DNA from: Hyphochytrium catenoides
Taxonomy: Eukaryota > Sar > Hyphochytriomycetes > Hyphochytriales > Hyphochytriaceae
DNA: 14,567 nucleotides
Direction of reading: 5' to 3'
Assembly: GCA_900088475.1 (NCBI GenBank)
Contig: FLMG01002185.1
Coordinates: 1 to 14,567, forward strand
In this document: one piece after another, positions 8,772 to 14,567 of the stretch
How positions within the stretch are numbered: position 1 is the first letter of the stretch
Layout: every line of letters starts with the position of its first letter
The notes under the pieces: generated by a model
Told to the model about the DNA's origin: nothing
What the model saw: only the letters and a program-made list of their open reading frames with translations
Databases searched by the model: none
Made by a program: the position numbers and the translations under genes

Positions 8772-8933
8772 TTTTGGTGCCCTGCCCTGTAGGTAACGTG
8801 CGATGGCGCAACCCTGAGCCGTAAGTTCTTCAGCGTTACTCTTCCAATGGTGGCGCTTCGCAAGGACGAATGAGCTGATCAGAGCTCCGTCCAATCTTCC
8901 TGAGAGGCGATGCACCGAAGCTTCAGAAAGCAT
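8772..8933 (-). other. In-frame upstream extension of UBA2 (alternative start at 8933)
   Basis: The frame of UBA2 exon 1 stays open upstream to an ATG at 8933, which would add 54 residues (MLSEASVHRLSGRLDGALIS onward), basic and mildly amphipathic. I prefer 8771 because the family rarely has such an extension, the 8771 context is better, and a splice-acceptor-like CTACAG ends at 8787, 15 nt before that ATG. That site suggests the extension may be a 5' intron or be removed by leader splicing. Confidence 0.4.
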
Positions 8934-9076
8934 TACTGTACCGCAGATTTGCCCGCGTAATTTTGGGTTTTGGCGGGTGCACTTTCGAGCGGATGAAGAC
9001 CGCTAACCGACAACAAACATCCCTGTTCTTCGTGGATTAGAGCTATTAGAGCCCACTGCTATAATCCTAACAACGA

Positions 9077-9700
9077 CTACGCACAGGGACAGGCCGTCGA
9101 TATCTTCGGTAATGATGATAGCTTGATGGATGATGATGGATCAGTACTACTACTACTTACAAGCCCATGGCTTGATGACCATGTGAAGAAGCGCTGATGG
9201 CGCGGGGTGGCGCGGGCCTCTGTCTTCTTGGCCGTGATTGTTATGCTGCGCTCGCGTTCTGCCGTTTCTTCTCCGCTATCTTCAGTTGCGGGCTTCTCCC
9301 CCATACTTTTGTCAGGAGGAGGAGCAATAATAATAAATGATGATATCTGTAGAAGTATGGCATCATCTGGCTCTGTCTTGTTAGGGTTTTCTTTATGAGT
9401 ATTCATTATAGCACCAGCCACGTGACAAGAGAGCAATGCCTTGTCATGCTCTTTATCTGCGTGGTATGTGGCCTGTTCTCCGGCAGGTGCAGCGAAATCA
9501 CGCTTTCCTTGTACTATTCCTATTCTTCTTGATGAGGCTGATGTGGGCGGGGTCCATGAGGCTCTAACACTAGAAGTTGGATCGCTTCTGCCGAAGACGA
9601 AGTATGAAGCCCCGTTGGAGCTCCAGCCTTTCCCTCGTAAGAGTCCATTATCGACCATCCTTTTACTCATTCTCAACAAGCTACCATAGTCATTGCTCAT
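9077..9700 (-). CDS. Candidate unrecognised gene or large exon, 207 aa
   Basis: The longest uninterrupted frame in the window: ATG at 9700, TAG at 9077-9079, with the frame also open upstream to about 9820. I recognise no family. The N-terminal third is Ser/Gly-rich with aromatic residues (GASYFVFGRSD). A hydrophobic, beta-like stretch (ILLQISSFIIIAPPP) lies near residue 115, an acidic patch (PATEDSGEETAERE) follows, then a basic stretch and a Ser-rich end. An acceptor-like TTATTGTGTCAG with an upstream CTACTGAC branch-like motif ends 7 nt before the ATG, suggesting a 5' intron or leader-splice site. A strong donor-like GTAAGTAG after residue ~179 means the last Ser-rich codons may be intronic. 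It lies upstream of UBA2 on the same strand. A frame this long is unlikely but not impossible by chance. Confidence 0.4.
   Translation of the reverse strand: MSNDYGSLLRMSKRMVDNGLLRGKGWSSNGASYFVFGRSDPTSSVRASWTPPTSASSRRIGIVQGKRDFAAPAGEQATYHADKEHDKALLSCHVAGAIMNTHKENPNKTEPDDAILLQISSFIIIAPPPDKSMGEKPATEDSGEETAERERSITITAKKTEARATPRHQRFFTWSSSHGLVSSSSTDPSSSIKLSSLPKISTACPCA
9125..9156. repeat. Trinucleotide-rich patch (ATG/GAT, then TAC x4)
   Basis: A short run of GAT/ATG units is followed by four TAC units at 9145-9156. On the minus strand this reads GTAGTAGTAGTA and gives the Ser run near the end of the 207-codon frame. The repeat starts inside the donor-like GTAAGTAG, so it would sit at the start of any intron there. 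Confidence 0.6.
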
Positions 9701-10812
9701 CCTCCGGCTGACACAATAAACGGGATGTGGCGATATTATCGTCAGTAGTCGTTCCTTTCTCCGACACCAAAACAGCAGGAAAGCTACTATACTTATTGTG
9801 TCTATACGTGGACAGTGCCCGGGCTAGAGGGAATTGTCCGTGCTAACGGGGTATCCGGGAGGCAGCAAAAAAATAGTGGTGATCGATATAATTATAAATA
9901 AAAGAGAAACAAGAAGAAACAACATCTGGAAAGCAGTAGTCAGACGCTTACTGTCTCTCATACAATATCACCGAGTACTGCCGGCGATCGCGCACAGCTT
10001 CACTAGTCCGAAGAAGGCCGCACCCTGCAGATGTCGTGTGTATGAAGAAGGGAGAAGTGGCTTTGACAAATTATTGAGGCTCACCGAAGATGTCAGAAGC
10101 TTGTACAAGATGGTTCAAAAAAGTGATGAAAGACTTCGGGCGAGGTCATGCGAGGCGAGGTCATGCCAAGGTCATCTGCACTGTTATCAACCGCCTCAAT
10201 GGAGCTCTCGCCAGTCATCTTCGTCTCGAACTGTTCGCCTAAAGTTGGTCTTTCCATGTCCTTCTCAGCAACCCTAGATTTTGCTAGGAAGACCTATTTC
10301 ACCCACCTGGCAAAAAGGCTTCCTGCTGGACGATATTGTTGGTGGTGCTGAGCTACCTACTACTGCTCTTTAGGTATATGATGGCAGGCACTGAACTCGT
10401 CAGCTCTTGATTTAAGTTGGGGAAAGACCACGGTGTAGATGGTCTCTCCCTCCAAAAATTGGGAGAGTGAGCTGGGCTTCCATGGTAACAGTTTGTCTTT
10501 GAGACGCCAGCCTTATCAGAGACATCTTTAACGCCGCCTGATGATGACGATGAGAGTGGTGATGAGCCGGCGCAAGTAGCACTATCCTTAACCAAGGGTG
10601 GCAACAATCCGCAGAGGGGTAATGAGAAGAAGATCCTTGCCTGCTCGCTACCGCGCTAGTACGCCAATGATGTGGCACAAAAAGGCGCCATCACCAGCAC
10701 CACTCCTCTCACCGGCCACTAGCAGCAAAACAGGAGGTCGAGCGAGGAGCAGCGGCACGTCTTAGCTACTACTCATGCTTGCAAGCCCAGAAAAAAGATT
10801 ACGTGCTGACCG
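9701..10812. other. Overlapping open frames, no assignable gene
   Basis: Several plus-strand frames are open and protein-like, but they overlap and cannot all be real. One is open from 9834 to 10277 without an early ATG. One runs ATG 10090 to TAA 10242 (50 residues, ending INRLNGALASHLRLELFA). One runs ATG 10148 to 10351. Another stretch, 10492-10659, encodes an acidic segment (TPPDDDDESGDEPAQ) behind an acceptor-like TAACAG. They could be pieces of one spliced plus-strand gene divergent from the 9700 frame, but I could not make a phase-consistent chain. No motif is recognisable. Confidence 0.3.
10139..10166. repeat. Two-copy tandem repeat, 15-bp period
   Basis: GGCGAGGTCATGC occurs at 10139-10151 and again at 10154-10166, a perfect 13-bp match with a 2-bp spacer. 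A third partial echo (AAGGTCATC) follows. The period is a multiple of three, so it would not disrupt a reading frame; in the frame of the ATG at 10090 it gives RGHARRGHA. Confidence 0.8.
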
Positions 10813-10856
10813 ATGATTTTTTCTGTTAGCTACCACTACTATAACTACGAAGGAGT

Positions 10857-10944
10857 AAGAAAAGAAGAAGAAGAGGAAGAAGGAGGGGAAGAAGAAGGAG
10901 AAGAAGAAGAGGAAGAGCGGAGGAGAGGAAAAAGAAGAAGAGAG
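10857..10944 (+). repeat. Polypurine tract, GAA/GAG-rich
   Basis: The plus strand is all purine from 10857 to 10917 (61 nt), broken by one C at 10918, and all purine again to 10944. Units are mostly GAA, GAG and GGA. Read as protein it gives a Glu run on one strand and a Phe/Ser run on the other; I take both as by-products. Such homopurine tracts are known to form triplex structures and to be prone to length change. Confidence 0.85.
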
Positions 10945-11600
10945 TCGATAAAAACTATAAAGCCTTCTTGGTCTCGTCTCTTTTTCTCTCAAAGCTCAAT
11001 ATCTTGTCGCGTACGACCTAAGCCTTCTGACCAGCAGCAACAAGCACCACTCTGTGACGGTCACTTCATCATCCATTCATCCCCCCCTATATCACGACAC
11101 ATCTATTGCAGAGATATTCAAAGCAGGAGTAAAAAAGTGATAAGGAGAGTCACGACAGGAGGAGTTGTCTGGCCAGGGGAAAGTGCGCTTCATCGATCTT
11201 CACATGGTAACAAGTGTAGGAAGGGTATTGACGCCGCGCTGCAGTCCAAACAAGACTATGAGTAAGGAGGGTCGCTCTGCAAGCAACAGCGACTAACTAG
11301 CGATGCGTGGCAACATACAAGCATGATGGCGAGGAGCAAGGACTGAGGATAGCAGCTGCCGTAGCCGCTGCATGTTCTTATGAAGAGGATGGTGACAATT
11401 ATAAATCAACAATGTGGTGGAAGACGACAGACTAAGGCGCAAGAGGGTGATGGGAAGATAGTCCAAAGCCATCATACATAACACTCTTCTGTCGCTGTTT
11501 CCCCGCTCTTTGTCCGTCCCCTCCTCTCTTTATCAGCGCAGCGAGTGCTACTTGCCGAGATAGACGATGCACCTATGTACCTACAAAGTGGTCCCCTCCT
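10945..11600. other. No gene seen; TATA-like site with long ATG-free stretch
   Basis: A TATAAAG at 10956-10962 follows the polypurine tract, and a pyrimidine-rich stretch at about 10970-10990 could hold a start site. The next ATG is only at about 11203 and opens a 30-codon frame. I cannot assign a product. The segment to 11600 holds only short frames. Confidence 0.35.
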
Positions 11601-12145
11601 TCAACCCCCTCCGTTTACTGCTTCCAGTCCTTCCAGTCCCCTCAATCCTTTAGTCTCGCCCTCCGAGAGGTGATGGTGCCACGGTGGCACATGCTTTACG
11701 GCTTTTACATTTTCATTTTTGGCGCGGTCTCGATCTTTCTCCAAAGGTCTGGGCCCTCCTTTCTTGAGGACTAGAAGCCGACATTCCTCTTCCGTACTGA
11801 ATGACAAGGATTTCCGATCGTTCATTCTATCTCTCGACCCTCCGTCAAGCAACAGTGTGGACCCTGCCAGGCAGGTCGCCATAGATTGTAACTCTCCCAC
11901 GTAAGCGCTTCTTCCTTCTTCTCTGCGCCTCCTATAAAGCTGGATGTCTCCCACCCCATCAGTTCAGTTGTTGACCTGTGACCTGTGACACCATTGATAC
12001 TACGCTCGTTATAAAACGTTGCCACCGATAGGAAGACCTGAGACAGGGTGGTTCTGAAGCTTCCTGCCGCCTTCAAGGTATCAACAATGTACAAAAGATA
12101 TTCTAAGGGTTGCGTCTCATCACCAGTCAGTGCCATCTTTACGGT
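11601..12145 (-). CDS. Candidate minus-strand gene, unrecognised, splice model uncertain
   Basis: A textbook branch point and acceptor (TACTAAC at 12151-12157, then AACAG ending at 12146) lead into an open frame with ATG at 12136: MALTGDETQPLEYLLYIVD and on, helical in look. A second minus frame, open 11954-11601 to a TGA, reads LQSMATCLAGSTLLLDGGSR and later EEECRLLVLKKGGPRPLEK. The two can be joined in phase by a donor at about 11975 (CACAG before GTCAAC) and the acceptor TTTATAG at about 11932. That intron would be only 44 nt, shorter than any in UBA2, so the join is doubtful. I recognise no family. The minus-strand frame at 12158-12454 could be an upstream exon. Confidence 0.28.
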
Positions 12146-13384
12146 CTGTTGTTAGTATTACGGGGCTCGCCAGCTATAACAAACAGCATGTGGCACTCCT
12201 CCACCATCCCTGACTTTGCTGGTAACTGCAGAGTTCCCTAATAAGCTTGGTGGATGGATGCTCATTGAACTGACATGTCTACTACTATGTCCTAGAGCTA
12301 TTATTATAGAAAGTAAACTGTTGAGATGGCACTGCTGGTCGTTCTTCATAGCAATGGCCTCGAGGCAACAAGTTTTTGTCTTCCTCTTTGACAAAAATAG
12401 TGAAAGCAAGGAAGAATAGTAGTAGGGAGGAGGGGCAGTGGCGACCAAAAGCACAAGAACTCGCTAGGGTCTCCTACTACGAATAGAACGTTGAAGAGGA
12501 AAAGGTAGCATTCTTCTTGTTTGTTGCTTGTAGCTGCTTGTGAACCTTTCTGGGCAACAAAATGAACAAGACCAAAAGGACTGAACAAAGAATAGTTCTA
12601 CTTTATTAGATTAGAAATAGTCCTGGGTAGTCCTCATCATCATGAAGCAGTGTGCGTCAGTGGATCCTACCAGCTGTTCCATCGCTATCATATCGCAAGG
12701 AACAAAGAGCACTAAGGGGAGTGTGGTGGACGATTAGTTCTACCAACGCCATGCAGGTTGTTGGTGGTGGGATGGAAGGAATGAGGTCAGCTGAGTGGCA
12801 GGTAACAGCTAGCAACAGCAGCAGACACCAACATTATCATCCAGGAAGCATCCATCTTATCACCTTTACCTTCCCTTTACCTTCTAGTAGCTACTATCAA
12901 CTATCAGTATTATAAAGCTGGTAAACAACGCTTCTAATAATAGAACTACAGCCCTGCCTGTGCACAGCATCACCTAAGCAATAAACTGTGTAATCGGTCT
13001 GAGTATTGTTGTTTGGACCGAACATGAACCAAGAAACAAGGACAGTCCTTCTGCCGTGTCGGCTCTTGGGCAACACCAATACCAGAGATGTCGACAGCCT
13101 ACATCGTTCGCCCTGTGCCATCACTCACTCCAGCTGAACTTTTAACCTCGCGCCCACCCACCGAGACCATGAAGGTTAACCACAAGACACAACGACAGAT
13201 GTAGCGGTGTGTCAAACCGCCGGTGTTATTCTATAGCTTTATTACACACTTCTTGAGGGTGTCTCTCCATGCATATACACTCTGTTCTGGGGCTTCAGCG
13301 CTTTAGTGACTTTCTCACTCACAACCACATATGCTTTCATCACTAACGCCATCACTTGCCCACCCGTCCTTGGTCACATAGCTG
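12146..13384. other. No assignable gene; short open frames
   Basis: A minus frame at 12158-12454 has a plausible helical stretch (HLNSLLSIIIALGHSS) and may belong to the candidate gene to its left. A minus frame from ATG 13121 down to 12897 (74 codons) has a hydrophobic N-terminal part but no motif. The rest, including the GC-average stretch at 13130-13384, shows nothing I can name. Confidence 0.35.
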
Positions 13385-13392
13385 TATAAATA
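13385..13392 (+). promoter_or_regulatory. TATA box-like TATAAATA
   Basis: A strong TATA match, with a pyrimidine-rich initiator-like CTACTCTCTCCCAC about 25-30 nt downstream. The first ATGs after it open only very short frames (3, 20 and 35 codons), so no protein can be attached. It could drive a spliced gene running out of the window, a non-coding RNA, or nothing. Confidence 0.3.
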
Positions 13393-13849
13393 TTAGAGGA
13401 GGCGAAGGGGCTACTCTCTCCCACCCACCGCGGCGGAGGTTGCAGCTGGCCAGCATGGAAGAGTGACCCACAGTCGCTGAACACCCTCTCACCCTGCTCC
13501 CACCCACCTACCGATGCCCTTACTGTGCCCCCCACCCTCTTCATGTTCTCTGTCTGTTCCTAGCACGGTGCCCTAGGGAGGCCACATTGTATGGTTCGGC
13601 GTCAGGACGGGTGGGCACGATATTTATTCCTCCTTCTTTCGACTTTCCCTCTTGACGTGAAGAAGGAGCAGGATTCCCTAAGATTTGCCCCAAATTAGGA
13701 TCCCTGACTTCCAACCCATGCCGTCCTGTCTCCTGGTCACCACATAGGGTTCCAATGTCTCTCATCTCTCTTCGACCAGTCTTTTCCTATATGTTTGGGG
13801 CCAGTCTGTCTCTCTCCTGGTCTGTGCTTTTTCCCCGTCTTCTTCACTT
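13393..13849. other. C/T-rich DNA with CCACCC motifs; short frames only
   Basis: Repeated CCCACCC/CCACCC motifs and long pyrimidine stretches dominate the plus strand here. A minus frame from ATG 13765 to 13541 (74 codons, polar, with RDPNLGQILGNPAPSS) is the most protein-like, but it has no motif or splice support. A pyrimidine-rich stretch runs up to the ATG at 13850. Confidence 0.35.
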
Positions 13850-14101
13850 ATGCGATTGACGGGAACGAAAAAGACAAGACAGAGAAGTCAGCGCCCACCC
13901 ACACCATTTAGTGTTGTATTTTTATTGATTGTGGTTGTGGGACTTCGGGGAGGAAGGTCCTACCACGTCTCTCAAATGTCTAATATAAAGCATGGAGGAA
14001 AGTTCTCGTTCAAAAAACCCTTGTGGACGGGTTCGCTGTGGGGGAGCGAGTCAGCTTCCCTTCCACATCCTCCTTCAGATACCTGGGTCATAATGCTCTA
14101 A
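13850..14101 (+). CDS. Weak candidate small membrane or secreted protein, 83 aa
   Basis: ATG at 13850 to TAA at 14099-14101. A basic N-terminus (about 17 residues with many Lys/Arg) is followed by one hydrophobic segment, SVVFLLIVVVGL, at about residues 21-32, then a polar, basic tail. That fits a signal anchor or signal peptide, but the frame is short and I recognise no family. It lies behind a pyrimidine-rich tract and about 460 nt downstream of the TATA-like site. Confidence 0.2.
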   Translation: MRLTGTKKTRQRSQRPPTPFSVVFLLIVVVGLRGGRSYHVSQMSNIKHGGKFSFKKPLWTGSLWGSESASLPHPPSDTWVIML

Positions 14102-14567
14102 AAATCAGCAGAATGGGGGATTGAGTCATTCTACAGGTGTCCGGCTGTTTATTTTTTTTACAGGAAGTGGGGCGTAGAGTAGTGTTAGTGGTACGTTCGA
14201 GGACTCTTATCGGCGAGAAAGTGCCATGTTGACATAGAGGAGTATTCTGTGAGAGATGGTAAATCCGCCCACAAAGCACTAATAGCCAATAAGACAGAGT
14301 GATACAATTGAAAGATAGAGGAGCTCGAGGTAAGGCCTGTTGTTTCTTTAATTGTGAGGGGAGCAGCTCCAAGAACAGAATAGAAAAGGTTGGAAAAGAG
14401 AGTCAGGCAACCACAAGTCAGAGCGACAGTTTGCGAAAGACAGAGCGAGGCCAAAGAGAGAGTATCTCTACTCTATTGGCATGAGGGAACATATTTCGGA
14501 GACCAAGAGATTGACGCGTCCTGGTAGGGAGCAGAGGAGACTGATAGTCCAAACTGAAAGAGAGAGA
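14102..14567. other. No gene seen; strong isolated splice-like sites
   Basis: TTTATTTTTTTTACAG ending at 14163 is a fine splice-acceptor match, and GAG before GTAAGG at 14330 is a fine donor. The 166 nt between them have stops in all three plus frames, so they are not a coding exon; they could be a non-coding exon or chance. The last 100 nt are purine-rich. Confidence 0.3.

Noticed and set aside
10813-11265. 150-codon plus-strand frame with a long Glu-rich run
   Set aside because: Its openness comes largely from the polypurine tract, which lacks T and so cannot hold stop codons. The remainder has no motif, and a TATA-like site lies inside it.
12158-12454. Faint resemblance of HLNSLLSIIIALGHSS to a RasGEF catalytic helix
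   Set aside because: The similarity is a few hydrophobic positions only; no other RasGEF motif is present nearby.
14164-14329. Apparent exon between a strong acceptor and a strong donor
   Set aside because: All three plus frames contain stops within it, so it cannot be an internal coding exon. Without transcripts I cannot argue for a non-coding one.
1-14567. Transposable element, CRISPR array, tRNA or rRNA
   Set aside because: I looked for terminal repeats, reverse-transcriptase or transposase motifs, regularly spaced repeats and tRNA or rRNA signatures and recognised none.

Overview
The window is nuclear DNA from an intron-rich microbial eukaryote. The evidence is one complete, recognisable gene of 23 exons with short spliceosomal introns (60-156 nt, mostly 60-96), GT..AG borders and several TACTAAC/CTGAC-like branch sites. 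There are no bacterial-style operons and no rRNA, tRNA, CRISPR or transposon that I can recognise. I cannot place the lineage from sequence alone. A stramenopile or alveolate protist fits the protein flavour and intron style, but this is a guess.

The solid content lies between 5093 and 8771 on the minus strand. It is the gene for UBA2/SAE2, the catalytic subunit of the SUMO-activating enzyme (E1). I rebuilt all 23 exons. They sum to 1872 nt, keep one frame, and give 623 residues with every expected landmark: the nucleotide-binding loop, catalytic Cys, two CxxC zinc pairs, the ubiquitin-fold domain, and a C-terminal tail with SUMO-interaction-like and basic nuclear-localisation motifs. One intron appears to be GC-AG, and three introns are multiples of three without stops.

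Everything else is weaker. On the left, 1-2300 holds only short open frames and a possible terminal exon. A compact candidate gene lies at 2301-2966 on the plus strand: TATA box, first ATG at 2460, a 121-residue Ser/Arg/Pro-rich protein, then AATAAA. Between 4000 and 4803 two short divergent open frames flank a CCAAT-rich spacer with an inverted repeat; the plus-strand one converges on UBA2.

To the right of UBA2, a 207-codon minus-strand open frame (9077-9700) is the longest uninterrupted frame in the window and may be an unrecognised gene upstream of UBA2. From 9.7 to 14.6 kb I see a small tandem duplication, a long polypurine tract, a minus-strand candidate near 11.6-12.1 kb with a textbook branch point/acceptor, TATA-like sites and low-complexity pyrimidine-rich DNA, but no recognisable protein. 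I found no convincing new biological system. The second-look items are the UBA2 splicing features and the unrecognised candidate genes.
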